From Sutcliffiella horikoshii (GTDB taxonomy: Bacteria > Bacillota > Bacilli > Bacillales > Bacillaceae_I): DNA of 64,000 nt. The position numbers were made by a program, and so were the translations under genes. The stretch lies in contig NZ_CP020880.1 of NCBI RefSeq assembly GCF_002157855.1, positions 3,224,001-3,288,000 on the forward strand, read 5' to 3'. The number at the start of each line of letters is the position of its first letter. The first letter of the stretch is position 1. Positions 53,927 to 62,836 of this stretch are shown in pieces. A model generated the notes under the pieces. That model had not been told where the DNA came from. It saw only the letters and a program-made list of their open reading frames with translations, and did not search any database.

Positions 53927-55243
53927 TTACTGTATCAACTGCACCATCATCATCGCCTTGCCGACGACATTGCCTTCGTGGTACACTTCCACGTCCACTT
54001 TACCGAACTTGCGGCCGACCTCGAGCACTTTAGGCCGAATCTCGATGGTGCTGTCGATCTGCACTGGCTTAATAAAATAAATCGTAATGTTCTCCACGAC
54101 CATGTCACTCTTTTTCAAATTGCGGATCACACGCTTTGCCGCTTCAGTCACGATGGTTGTAAATACCCCATAGGATATTGTTCCGACCGAGTTGGTCATC
54201 TGCGGGGTCACTTCGCTTTGGTAAGCCTCTTCCCCTTTTGATTCTGTGACATCCATGAACTGATTGGTCACAATATCATCTAGCGTTTCCCCGACTTGCG
54301 GCTGCCTTTGGATCATTTGCAACGCCTTCAATACGTCCTGACGGCTGATGATTCCAAGAAGACGATGGTTCGGGTCGACTACCGGCAGCATCTCAATCCC
54401 TTCCCACACCATGATATGGGCAGCAGACGCGACCGAAGTTTTACCATTAACGGTGATTGGGTTTTTGGTCATCACTTTTTCAATAAGCGTCCCGGAGTCC
54501 TTGCCGAGCACATCCTTGGAAGTAACCACACCCTGCACCTTCAAGTTTTTATCGATGATTGGAAAACGGCTATGTTTGATTTCTTCATTCACCTTATACC
54601 ATTCCGCAATGGTATCTTCTGTCGTTAAGTAAGTCGTCGCTTCAATTGGAGTCAAGATATCCTCGACCAACACGATTTCTTTTTTGATCAACTGATCATA
54701 GATGGCACGGTTGATCAAAGTCGCAACAGTGAATGTGTCATAACTGCTCGAGATAATCGGAAGCTTCATTTCATCGGCTAATTTCTTAACCTCTTCGTCC
54801 GTATCAAAGCCACCGGTAATTAACACGGCAGCGCCAGCCTCGATGGCAAGTTTATGTGCGTTGTAACGGTTACCGACAATCAACAGATTTCCTGCTTCTG
54901 TATAGCGCATCATCGCCTCAAGTTTCATGGCACCGATAACAAATTTGTTCAAGGTCTTATGGAGTCCCTCTCTGCCGCCAAGAACTTGTCCATCCACAAT
55001 GTTAACCACTTCAGCAAATGTCAGCTTTTCAATATTCTCTTTCTTTTTCCGCTCAATACGAATAGTACCAACGCGTTCGATGGTACTAACATATCCTTTA
55101 TTTTCGGCATCCTTGATTGCTCTGTATGCCGTACCTTCACTAACCGTCAACGCCTTAGCGATTTGTCGTACTGATATTTTTTCTCCAATAGGCAGTTCTT
55201 CAATATAATGGAGAATCTGTTCATGCTTTGTCACACTCTTCAC
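53927..55243 (-). CDS. ytoI: YtoI: HTH, DRTGG, CBS pair and hot-dog domain protein
   Basis: 438 residues. An N-terminal winged helix (EKISVRQIAKALTVSEGTAY) is followed by a DRTGG domain (FVIGAMKLEAMMRYTEAGN), two CBS domains (PIEATTYLTTEDTIAEWYKV; LIEKVMTKNPITVNGKTSVA) and a hot-dog domain (ENITIYFIKPVQIDSTIEIR). CBS domains usually sense adenylates. The role is unknown; the HTH suggests nucleotide-responsive regulation. The B. subtilis relative is YtoI. Confidence 0.9.
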   Translation of the reverse strand: MKSVTKHEQILHYIEELPIGEKISVRQIAKALTVSEGTAYRAIKDAENKGYVSTIERVGTIRIERKKKENIEKLTFAEVVNIVDGQVLGGREGLHKTLNKFVIGAMKLEAMMRYTEAGNLLIVGNRYNAHKLAIEAGAAVLITGGFDTDEEVKKLADEMKLPIISSSYDTFTVATLINRAIYDQLIKKEIVLVEDILTPIEATTYLTTEDTIAEWYKVNEEIKHSRFPIIDKNLKVQGVVTSKDVLGKDSGTLIEKVMTKNPITVNGKTSVASAAHIMVWEGIEMLPVVDPNHRLLGIISRQDVLKALQMIQRQPQVGETLDDIVTNQFMDVTESKGEEAYQSEVTPQMTNSVGTISYGVFTTIVTEAAKRVIRNLKKSDMVVENITIYFIKPVQIDSTIEIRPKVLEVGRKFGKVDVEVYHEGNVVGKAMMMVQLIQ

Positions 55244-55303
55244 CCGTCCACATAATTATTTGTACCTTCATTATACGGGTGTTAGAGCTTGTATTCAATG
55301 TGT

Positions 55304-55549
55304 TTACTGATATTGACGCAATCGCACCTTTTTGACTTCTGCCAATTTCGCTTTGCGCACCATTCGCTTTCGCTTTGGCAAATACATGATTGCTGCAGTA
55401 TTGCCGCCGACTGCCATCAAGGCAAGCACCAACCACGCAATCCCGAACCACCCTGCAAGTCCATCTTCTGTCACCGGTAAACGCGGAACGGCAATGTATA
55501 ACATCGCACCGATACATAATAATGATAATAAAAGTCTATTCTTCAACAC
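55304..55549 (-). CDS. Small membrane protein
   Basis: 81 residues, two membrane segments (LLLSLLCIGAMLYIAV; GWFGIAWLVLALMAVGGNTA) and a basic tail (PKRKRMVRKAKLAEVKKVRL). GTG at 55549 has AAGGAG at good spacing; TTG at 55546 is possible. A longer frame to 55849 is only a shadow of ytkL. Function unknown. Confidence 0.65.
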   Translation of the reverse strand: MLKNRLLLSLLCIGAMLYIAVPRLPVTEDGLAGWFGIAWLVLALMAVGGNTAAIMYLPKRKRMVRKAKLAEVKKVRLRQYQ

Positions 55550-55599
55550 ATGACACTCCTTCCAAACTCTATAGCTTGTATCATGTATATTCCGCACAA

Positions 55600-55627
55600 C
55601 AAAAAAAAGAAGCAAATCCGCTTCTTT
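55600..55627 (-). terminator. Terminator after ytkL
   Basis: AAGAAGC (55607-55613) and GCTTCTT (55620-55626) pair; eight T residues follow on the minus strand. Confidence 0.7.
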
Positions 55628-55640
55628 TCTTTGCATCTGC

Positions 55641-56324
55641 CTATAAATCAAGGACCTCTCCCACTTCAAGCACTCTCCCGACACCTTCAGGAAGTTTGCT
55701 AACAAACTCTTGTGGATTTTGTTCAATGACAGGAAACGTATTAAAGTGAATTGGCACCACGGTACTTGCATCAAGCCATTTTGCAGCGAGAACCGCATCA
55801 TCCGGACCCATCGTAAAATTATCCCCGATTGGCAGGAAAGCGACATCAATATTATTTAATTCCCCAATCAATTTCATATCAGAAAATAATGCTGTATCTC
55901 CGGCATGGAAAATCGTCTTCCCATCAATGGTTAACAAGATCCCACTCGGCATGCCAGTATAAACAATTGTTTTCGTTTCATAATCTGTATAACTAGAGCC
56001 ATGGAAAGCCTGTGTCAATTTCACTTTTCCGAAATCGAATTCATGTGCACCACCAATATGCATCTCATGTACCTTCACACCTTGCCAGCCCAAGTATTCT
56101 GCCAGTTCAAAAGGTGCTACGACCAGAGCGTCATTTTTCAAAGCCAGATCTACCGTATCGCCGACATGGTCATTGTGGCCGTGTGTTAAAAGAATTACAT
56201 CCACTTTCAAATCTTCTGCTTTTAAATCTGTCAGACCATTACCCGTAATAAACGGATCAAAAAGAATCGTTTTACCATTCGCCTCAACTTTTACTACGGA
56301 ATGTCCATGATAGGAAACTTTCAT
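55641..56324 (-). CDS. ytkL: UPF0173 metallo-beta-lactamase-fold hydrolase
   Basis: 227 residues. The metal site reads [15 protein letters not shown] (HxHxDH), with [13 protein letters not shown] and the final [10 protein letters not shown] supplying further ligands. The UPF0173 family is of unknown substrate, and the start [15 protein letters not shown] is typical. Called YtkL in B. subtilis. Confidence 0.9.
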   Translation of the reverse strand: MKVSYHGHSVVKVEANGKTILFDPFITGNGLTDLKAEDLKVDVILLTHGHNDHVGDTVDLALKNDALVVAPFELAEYLGWQGVKVHEMHIGGAHEFDFGKVKLTQAFHGSSYTDYETKTIVYTGMPSGILLTIDGKTIFHAGDTALFSDMKLIGELNNIDVAFLPIGDNFTMGPDDAVLAAKWLDASTVVPIHFNTFPVIEQNPQEFVSKLPEGVGRVLEVGEVLDL

Positions 56325-56494
56325 TCTAACAACCTCTCCTTCTCCAGCTCAAATTCTTCATACCCGTTAATCTTCTCTTTTTTAATCAAAAATCCTCCTA
56401 ATAAAATTTACACAAGTATGATTCCCTGATACTCTTAATGTAAACGTATTAAACTTCGTAACTAGAAGTAATTGACCAAAAAGGAGTGGCTGAT

Positions 56495-57598
56495 ATGAAA
56501 GAACATCGTCTGAAGCAATTGGTAGAGTGGCTGAAACAGGAGGACTTGTCCGGTTGTTTCTTAACGTCTACCCCGAACGTATTTTACATAAGCGGTTTTT
56601 ACACAGATCCACACGAAAGACTTTTGGGACTTCTCGCTTTTCCAAACAGCGAGCCTGCGATTGTCTGCCCCAATATGGAAGTAGAACAGGTAAAGAAAAC
56701 AGGCTGGAACTACGGAATAGTCGGGTACAATGATACGGATGATCCTTGGCAAAAGGTTCAGGAGTATGTGAAACAACAAGGAATTCAAATGGAAAAACTG
56801 GCAGTAGAGCAGGAACATATGACTGTCGCTCGTTTACATAAGTTAGAAGAAGTCTTCCCGGGCGTAAAACTTGCCGCGGCAGAAGATAAAATGTATAAGC
56901 TTCGTCTTGTAAAGGATGAAGAAGAGGTATCCATTTTGAGAGAAGCAGCCAAACTAGCCGACTTTGGAGTGGAAGTTGGGGTGCATCACCTGAAAAAAGG
57001 TGTGACAGAGCAGGAGCTTGTTGCAACGATTGAGTATGAGCTGAAGAAAAAAGGAATCAGCCAAATGTCCTTTTCCACGATGGCGCTGACAGGTTTAAAG
57101 ACAGCAGCTCCTCATGGAAAGCCTGGTTTGGATCAAGTAAAGGATGGCGACCTTGTGTTATTTGACCTTGGCGTTGTCTTGAATGGATATTGCTCAGATA
57201 TCACAAGAACCGTTGCCTTTGGTAATGTGAACGAACAGCAACAGGAAATCTATGAAACGGTATTGAAGGCGCAGCTTGCTGCCGTGGATATCTGTAAACC
57301 AGGTGTCGAAATCGGACAGATTGACCGTAAAGCCCGCTCGATCATAACGGAAAGTGGTTATGGAGAATTCTTTACACACCGAATCGGTCACGGACTAGGC
57401 ATCGAAGTGCACGAGTATCCATCCATGAATGAAACGAACACGATGAAACTGCAAAAAGGAATGGCCTTTACGATTGAACCTGGTATCTACAAACCAGGAG
57501 TAGGTGGCGTACGAATCGAAGATGATATTTTAGTTACAGACAACGGAATCGAATTGCTGACAAGCTACCCGAAAGATTTACAGATCATTAAGCCATAA
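56495..57598 (+). CDS. M24-family Xaa-Pro dipeptidase/aminopeptidase
   Basis: 367 residues. An N-terminal creatinase-like domain (FLTSTPNVFYISGFYTDPHE) precedes the pita-bread catalytic domain with metal ligands in LFDLGVVLNGYCSDITRT (two Asp), RIGHGLGIEVHE (His), FTIEPGIYKPG (Glu) and GGVRIEDDILV (Glu). Likely a cytosolic prolidase or aminopeptidase P-like enzyme. ATG at 56495 is chosen because the AAAGGAG site overlaps the GTG at 56486. Confidence 0.92.
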   Translation: MKEHRLKQLVEWLKQEDLSGCFLTSTPNVFYISGFYTDPHERLLGLLAFPNSEPAIVCPNMEVEQVKKTGWNYGIVGYNDTDDPWQKVQEYVKQQGIQMEKLAVEQEHMTVARLHKLEEVFPGVKLAAAEDKMYKLRLVKDEEEVSILREAAKLADFGVEVGVHHLKKGVTEQELVATIEYELKKKGISQMSFSTMALTGLKTAAPHGKPGLDQVKDGDLVLFDLGVVLNGYCSDITRTVAFGNVNEQQQEIYETVLKAQLAAVDICKPGVEIGQIDRKARSIITESGYGEFFTHRIGHGLGIEVHEYPSMNETNTMKLQKGMAFTIEPGIYKPGVGGVRIEDDILVTDNGIELLTSYPKDLQIIKP

Positions 57599-57641
57599 AT
57601 AAAAAACAGGTATCCATGTCTCCCATGGGCACCTGTTTTTT
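57598..57641. terminator. Bidirectional terminator, M24 peptidase / ald
   Basis: AAAAAACAGGT and ACCTGTTTTTTTT bracket CCATGTCTCCCATGG. T-tracts are present on both strands, and both convergent genes end here. Confidence 0.8.
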
Positions 57642-57654
57642 TTATAAAATTTAA

Positions 57655-58776
57655 TTAGCTCTTCACTAAAAGATTGCTTGCGCTCTCATACGCCAACCCG
57701 TGAGACTCTGCCACTGCCGCATATGTTACATATCCGTCTAGCGTGTTGATTCCCTTTAGGATAGCTTCATTATCCAAGGAAGCTTGCTTGTAGCCTTTGT
57801 TTGCAATTTGCACCGCATAAGGAACCGTAACATTCGTCAATGCGATAGTGGATGTACGTGGAACCGCACCAGGCATGTTTGCAACGGCATAGTGAACGAC
57901 TTCATGCTTCACATATGTTGGATCGTCATGCGTAGTAATGCGATCTGTCGTCTCGAAAATTCCACCCTGATCAATTGCGATATCCACCACAACAGAACCT
58001 GCACCCATGGATTGAATCATTTCCTCTGTTACAAGCTTCGGCGCTTTAGCACCTGGAATTAGAACAGCACCAATAACAAGGTCTGATTCTTTCACAGCGA
58101 TTTCAAGGTTTAACGGGTTACTCATAAGTGTCTGGATGTCTTTACCGAAAATATCATCCAACTGACGAAGACGATCCGGATTTAAGTCCAGGATGGTTAC
58201 ATCTGCGCCAAGTCCGATTGCCATCTTAGCAGCATTCGTACCAGCGACACCTCCACCAATGATCGTTACCTTCCCGCGGCGTACACCAGGAACACCACCT
58301 AGAAGAATCCCTTTTCCACCTTTGATTTTCTCAAGGAATTGCGCACCAATTTGAGTAGCCATACGACCGGCAACTTCACTCATAGGAGTCAACAACGGAA
58401 GGGATCCGTTTGGAAGTTGAACTGTCTCATATGCAATACCCACTACTTTGTTATCAATCAAAGCCTTTGTTAATTCTGGTTCTGGAGCAAGATGCAGATA
58501 AGTGAAAAGGATTAGCCCCTCACGGAAATAGCTATACTCAGAAGGAAGTGGCTCTTTTACCTTCATGACCATATCCATGGACCATGCTTCTTCTGCCGTT
58601 TCCACCATTTTAGCACCAGCTTGTACATATTGCTCATCAGTAAAGCCGGATCCAATACCAGCTTCTTTTTCTATGTATACTTCATGTCCGAATCCAACAA
58701 GGTTTACTACACCTGCAGGCGTCATCGCAACACGGTTTTCGTTGTTTTTTATCTCTCTAGGTACTCCAATTCTCAT
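57655..58776 (-). CDS. ald: Alanine dehydrogenase
   Basis: Interconverts L-alanine and pyruvate with NAD; used in B. subtilis for growth on alanine and in spore development. 373 residues. [20 protein letters not shown] starts the protein; the NAD site is [20 protein letters not shown]; substrate residues lie in [14 protein letters not shown] and [12 protein letters not shown]. Full length. A cre-like box lies about 95 bp upstream. Confidence 0.96.
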   Translation of the reverse strand: MRIGVPREIKNNENRVAMTPAGVVNLVGFGHEVYIEKEAGIGSGFTDEQYVQAGAKMVETAEEAWSMDMVMKVKEPLPSEYSYFREGLILFTYLHLAPEPELTKALIDNKVVGIAYETVQLPNGSLPLLTPMSEVAGRMATQIGAQFLEKIKGGKGILLGGVPGVRRGKVTIIGGGVAGTNAAKMAIGLGADVTILDLNPDRLRQLDDIFGKDIQTLMSNPLNLEIAVKESDLVIGAVLIPGAKAPKLVTEEMIQSMGAGSVVVDIAIDQGGIFETTDRITTHDDPTYVKHEVVHYAVANMPGAVPRTSTIALTNVTVPYAVQIANKGYKQASLDNEAILKGINTLDGYVTYAAVAESHGLAYESASNLLVKS

Positions 58777-58870
58777 GGATCAAATACCTCCCTCTTCATA
58801 ATCACAAAGCGTTAAGACGTAACTAATATAACATTAAACTAGAAAATGTAAAATAGTTTTTTATGCATTT

Positions 58871-58885
58871 TTGTAAGCGCTTTAA
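58871..58885. promoter_or_regulatory. cre-like site upstream of ald
   Basis: TTGTAAGCGCTTTAA fits the cre consensus except in the outer right half; the core AAGCGCTT is palindromic. It sits 95-109 bp before the ald start codon. Confidence 0.45.
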
Positions 58886-58936
58886 AACAGGCGGAATTAT
58901 CTATATTATCTAAATATAGAGGGAAATTCCCTTAGG

Positions 58937-59701
58937 TTATCGGAATCGGTTGATAACCTCTACTCCCCCTGTTACTTCCAGTACCGCTCCTGTGATCATA
59001 TCCGAGTTTTCTTCACATAAAAATTCAATGGCCCTGGCAATATCTTCACCCGTGCCAGAACGGCCGACCGGGGTATTCTTGGAGTCCTCTAAGCCTCTCG
59101 CATGGTCAATCGTCGCCTCTTTCATTTCTCCCACAATATTACCCGGACAGACCATATTGGCCGTGATGCCATGTTCGGCTTCTTCGATAGCGATCGATTT
59201 TGTCAACGAAACCAGTCCAGCCTTAGAAGCAGCAAACGCAGATCGGTAAATCCAACCTGGAGATGATTCAGCTCCCTGAAATCCGTATGTGATGATACGC
59301 CCGAATCGCTGTTCTCTCATGAAAGGAATTGTTTTACGGAAAAGATGAAAAACAGCGCTAAGATTGCCTTCTATCATTTCATACCACTCCTCATCGGAGT
59401 AATCAGCCAATTTTTTTCGTTCAAAAATATAGGGCCCGGCGTTATTGACCAAATAATCAATCCTTCCGTATCGCTCCACTACTTCGTCTATAAATTGTTG
59501 CATCTGTTCTTTTTTTGTTACGTCTCCTTGAAAAAAGTGCAGTCTGTTTTCTCCAAAGTGACTCCATTCTTTTTTTAGTTTCTCGATGGTTTCTGTATCA
59601 TTTCTATAATTTATCGAAACGGAACATCCTTTTTTCAACAACTGTTCCGTCACTTTTTTTCCAAGTCCTTTGGAACCAGCTGTAATTACGGCATGTCTCA
59701 A
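58937..59701 (-). CDS. Short-chain dehydrogenase/reductase
   Basis: 254 residues. The Rossmann motif is ITAGSKGLGKKV; NNAGP follows; the catalytic Ser-Tyr-Lys set is present with Tyr in IYRSAFAASKAGLVSL. TAGSKGLG resembles the YtkK-type SDRs of Bacillus. Cofactor and substrate are unknown. The start is TTG 59701 with GGGGGA at good spacing; the frame runs open to 59869 over the start of the next gene. Confidence 0.87.
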   Translation of the reverse strand: MRHAVITAGSKGLGKKVTEQLLKKGCSVSINYRNDTETIEKLKKEWSHFGENRLHFFQGDVTKKEQMQQFIDEVVERYGRIDYLVNNAGPYIFERKKLADYSDEEWYEMIEGNLSAVFHLFRKTIPFMREQRFGRIITYGFQGAESSPGWIYRSAFAASKAGLVSLTKSIAIEEAEHGITANMVCPGNIVGEMKEATIDHARGLEDSKNTPVGRSGTGEDIARAIEFLCEENSDMITGAVLEVTGGVEVINRFR

Positions 59702-59833
59702 ACTGGCTTCCCCCTTAATAAAATTGCGTACTACTATATTTTCTTGTAAATTGATTAAATTTACAACATATAACCCGTTAAGATACGATAAAATGATTGT
59801 TAGGTACACGAAAGAAAGGAGTCTGACCTTCAT

Positions 59834-61138
59834 ATGGCGAAAGCACAAACTGTGACATTGCCTCCTCAAAGCAAGATTGAGCGGTACGGTTTAGAAGCCG
59901 TTCCACAAGAATTAAGAAAAACACGATGGTATGAATATTTAATCATTCAGGTTGCATTTTCAGTGAATGCCGGGAACTTCCTTGTCCCGGCACTTGCTGT
60001 GATTCAAGGGGGACTCAGCTTTTATGCAGCCTTTCTTTCCACTGTTTTTGGCGCTACACTAGCCTTTTTATTTGTTTCTTACTTATCATTGCCTGGCGCT
60101 GAACGGGGAATCCCCTCCCAATTTGCCATCCGGTCCATAATCGGGATAAAGGGATCAAGATACATTTCCTCCCCGATTCGTACAATTACATCCCTCTACT
60201 GGTTTTCTGTCCAGACCATAGGTGGTACGCTGGTGATACAATTTATTCTTGAAAGAGCCTTTCAGTTTTCTACGCCATTTTACATAATCGCCATGATTTT
60301 AGCATTGATTATGAGCGGACTTGCACTTGTGGGGTTTGATGCGGTAAAAAGGGCGACCAAGTATTTTATGCCATGGCTGATTCTCGGACAGCTTGTGATG
60401 CTGTATCTTTTGCTTATTAAAGGAATGAGTGTGAACTCCGCTGTCAACGTTGAAGGTGGCTGGAATCTTCCCATCATGGGCTTTTTTGCAAGCCTTGCTT
60501 TTGTTCAATATGTATCTGGTGTGTCCTCTTCAGCAGATGTGACAAGGTACGCAATTACTTCCAAGCAGGGGTTCTGGGGCTTATTCAGCGGAAATGCTTT
60601 AGGCTTTATTCTTACTGCTTTTTTCGGAGCGTACACAGCTAGTCTGACAGGAAACCTTAATCCGTTTATTGCAACAAGCGAGATGACCAACTCCGGCCTG
60701 TTTACTTTGATTATTTTAGGGGCGGCCATATTATCAATGGTTTCGATTAACTTAAGCAATGCCTATACCGGCGGATTCAGTCTGTTGAATTCACTACCTC
60801 AACTTGGCAGGGTGAAAAGTAGCATTCTTTTTGGTGCTGCAGGAATAGTTTTATCTCTGTCACCCGCATTGGTGGAAGAAGCTGAACGCTATATTTCTTT
60901 GATTGGTGCTTTTGTTATCCCTTTATCTGCTGTTATTATAACTGACTTTCTTTTTATAAAAAGGAAGCAGATTGAAGTTAGGGAAGGATTACCTTCTTAT
61001 AATAAAATTGCGTTTGTTTGCATTGGTATTGGGATAGGTGTTTATTTACTCTTGCCGCAGGACTTTTCTCCCGGTTTCTTGGCTTTCCTTTTTACAGGGG
61101 CACTTTATTTACTTTATAAAAAGTTGTCAAAAAAATAG
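59834..61138 (+). CDS. NCS1-type nucleobase:cation symporter (cytosine/purine permease family)
   Basis: 434 residues and about 12 membrane segments. The N-terminus IERYGLEAVPQELRKTRWYE is characteristic of the NCS1 family, followed by FSVNAGNFLVPALAVIQGGL and GLALVGFDAVKRATKYFMPW. It would import a nucleobase such as cytosine or hydroxymethylpyrimidine; no pathway gene adjoins it to show which. It is divergent from the SDR gene, with 132 bp between start codons. Confidence 0.88.
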   Translation: MAKAQTVTLPPQSKIERYGLEAVPQELRKTRWYEYLIIQVAFSVNAGNFLVPALAVIQGGLSFYAAFLSTVFGATLAFLFVSYLSLPGAERGIPSQFAIRSIIGIKGSRYISSPIRTITSLYWFSVQTIGGTLVIQFILERAFQFSTPFYIIAMILALIMSGLALVGFDAVKRATKYFMPWLILGQLVMLYLLLIKGMSVNSAVNVEGGWNLPIMGFFASLAFVQYVSGVSSSADVTRYAITSKQGFWGLFSGNALGFILTAFFGAYTASLTGNLNPFIATSEMTNSGLFTLIILGAAILSMVSINLSNAYTGGFSLLNSLPQLGRVKSSILFGAAGIVLSLSPALVEEAERYISLIGAFVIPLSAVIITDFLFIKRKQIEVREGLPSYNKIAFVCIGIGIGVYLLLPQDFSPGFLAFLFTGALYLLYKKLSKK

Positions 61139-61165
61139 GTGCCTGGGGTTGGCACCTGTTTTTAT
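61137..61165. terminator. Terminator after the permease gene
   Basis: AGGTGCC (61137-61143) and GGCACCT (61151-61157) pair, followed by GTTTTTATTT on the plus strand. It overlaps the permease stop and also abuts the stop of the convergent small gene. Confidence 0.78.
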
Positions 61166-61333
61166 TTATTCGTGGGCAGTCTGTTCGCTTTCGCCTTCTA
61201 CCGGTTGGTATGCGTTTGAGCTGTATTGCTCGCCGACAACTCCGCTTGAGTATGCATCAGTAATTTGATTGTGAACTTCATTTACAGCATTATCATCATA
61301 AGAGAAAATTTCTTTTGGGTCTTTTTTCTTCAT
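61166..61333 (-). CDS. Small acidic protein, YozQ/DUF4025-like
   Basis: 55 residues: MKKKDPKEIFSYDDNAVNEV, then HNQITDAYSSGVVGE, an element like the H-x-Q-x-x-D-x-Y segment of DUF4025 proteins. Tentative. AAGGTGG precedes the ATG. It lies between two terminators. Function unknown. Confidence 0.55.
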   Translation of the reverse strand: MKKKDPKEIFSYDDNAVNEVHNQITDAYSSGVVGEQYSSNAYQPVEGESEQTAHE

Positions 61334-61485
61334 AGTGGGTTCCACCTTTCAACTAAGTATCCATCCTAGTTTGTGTCGAGTGTCATTCATTTAAAGGTGG
61401 TAAAAATTACAGGAGGAATGGATAGAATGTTTACCCCAGTTATTATACAATGAGTTAAAATGGGCAGAAAAGGAAGGAAGTAGCG

Positions 61486-61800
61486 ATGTTTTCTTTTGTA
61501 AAAGATCCAAGGCTTGGAATATTTTTGCCACAGTTGGATATAGAATGGGCTCAATACAACAAAGAAACACAGCAGGAAATATTATTGAAGTGGGAAAAGA
61601 TACGCGGGAGCATCCCGGACCGGATTAAAGAGTTAGAAGAAGAAATTAATTTTAAGCAGGCTCAATTGAATGATGAAGCAGATTTTGAGCGGTCTTGCGA
61701 GTTGAATTCGGAGATTGCAGATCATGCTAGCATTATTAATGATTTGTGGTTGTGGTATCGCATGAATCAGCATGTATCATCTTCAAAAGTCCACTCATAA
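61486..61800 (+). CDS. Hypothetical coiled-coil protein
   Basis: 104 residues. MFSFVKDPRLGIFLPQLDIE is followed by a charged coiled coil (RIKELEEEINFKQAQLNDEA) and DLWLWYRMNQHV. No family recognised. GGAAGG precedes the ATG; a strong terminator begins at the stop. Likely a genuine cytosolic protein conserved in Bacillus. Confidence 0.7.
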   Translation: MFSFVKDPRLGIFLPQLDIEWAQYNKETQQEILLKWEKIRGSIPDRIKELEEEINFKQAQLNDEADFERSCELNSEIADHASIINDLWLWYRMNQHVSSSKVHS

Positions 61801-61835
61801 AAGGCGAATATCCGTTATGGATATTCGCCTTTTCT
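61800..61835. terminator. Terminator after the coiled-coil protein gene
   Basis: AAGGCGAATATCC (61802-61814) and GGATATTCGCCTT (61820-61832) form a 13-bp stem with TTCTTT following on the plus strand. Confidence 0.85.
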
Positions 61836-61865
61836 TTGAATGCCGCAGTTGTTTTCCATATTACA

Positions 61866-62726
61866 TTAAAACATCTCGCATTCTGATTCGTCTAGTTCGC
61901 CGTTTTCTACTAGGTGTCGCATCATGTAGTAGTAATGGGAGAATTCTGAGACTTCTTTGGTCCAGTAGTAGTTTGTTCCTGCTGTGGTTATCATGCCGAG
62001 CAGTGGGACGTTGTTTACTTTTTGGCGACCAATTATTGCAACAAACAATAGCTTAATCAAGTGCAATAAAGGCTGTTGGAGCCATACAGTAGGGTGATCT
62101 TTGTCTGTTAAAACGTCAAAATAATGATCGATATCCTGTCCAAGCTCACTTTTCAATGTTTCCCAGCGTTCATGCTGATATTTCTTGGGTATGGTCGCAC
62201 CATAGAATAATTGCAATGATTTTACCATTTCCAAAGGAGTACTTGCCCTGTAGCCGTAAGACATCGCAACAAGCTGTGTGGTACGGATGTTTAGTGCTGC
62301 AAAAGCTGGGATATCTATAGCGAGGGTGGATAGCTTCGCCGTTCCTGTCATGCTACCTTGGATCACAGAGTAAAGCTTTTGCTTGGCAATCTGCTGCTCG
62401 GCGATAAATGCTTTTTGTGATAATGGCAGTTCTCGAATATCTTCTATTCTTTCGATATCTTCCCTATAGCTTCGGGCCATATTGACGATCCGTTCTTCTG
62501 CTTGCTGTTGAAAGGAGGACTGCTGGATGATTCCATGCAAATGAAACAACCATGTGTCAATCTGGGCAAAAAATAAATCTTTTTTATCGTCTGACAATAA
62601 ATCAAAAGCCTTGTCCACCCAATGGTCCAACGTGTCTGAAAACTGGGATGGTTCGTATGTATATAATTTTTCTTCCCATTGTGAAAGTTTATGTTTCCAT
62701 TGTTCTTCCCTGCTTATATTGGACAC
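61866..62726 (-). CDS. EcsC-family protein
   Basis: 286 residues. The EcsC domain is recognisable from FDLLSDDKKDLFFAQIDTWL, IQGSMTGTAKLSTLAIDIPA and the RTTQLVAMSYGYRASTPLEM region. The C-terminus contains a hydrophobic stretch (VPLLGMITTAGTNYYW). EcsC is named from the B. subtilis Ecs ABC locus; its activity is unknown. GTG at 62726 follows GGGGA; an upstream GTG at 62741 lacks a site. Confidence 0.82.
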   Translation of the reverse strand: MSNISREEQWKHKLSQWEEKLYTYEPSQFSDTLDHWVDKAFDLLSDDKKDLFFAQIDTWLFHLHGIIQQSSFQQQAEERIVNMARSYREDIERIEDIRELPLSQKAFIAEQQIAKQKLYSVIQGSMTGTAKLSTLAIDIPAFAALNIRTTQLVAMSYGYRASTPLEMVKSLQLFYGATIPKKYQHERWETLKSELGQDIDHYFDVLTDKDHPTVWLQQPLLHLIKLLFVAIIGRQKVNNVPLLGMITTAGTNYYWTKEVSEFSHYYYMMRHLVENGELDESECEMF

Positions 62727-62793
62727 AGTTCTTCCCCTCACTTTTTCATCTGCTAGTTTTCTCCATTATACCATAGCAGTTCCGCACAAAAAA

Positions 62794-62833
62794 ACAGTCC
62801 CAGATCTGTTAAGTTAAACAGATCTGGGACTGT
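62794..62833 (-). terminator. Terminator after ackA
   Basis: ACAGTCCCAGATCTGTT and AACAGATCTGGGACTGT form a perfect 17-bp stem with a six-base loop. TTTTTTTG follows on the minus strand. Confidence 0.88.
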
Positions 62834-62836
62834 AGC

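Noticed and set aside
55304-55849. A 181-codon frame overlapping ytkL
   Set aside because: The upstream 100 codons are antiparallel-free shadow of ytkL in another frame without a ribosome binding site; only the last 81 codons, with their own AAGGAG site, are kept.
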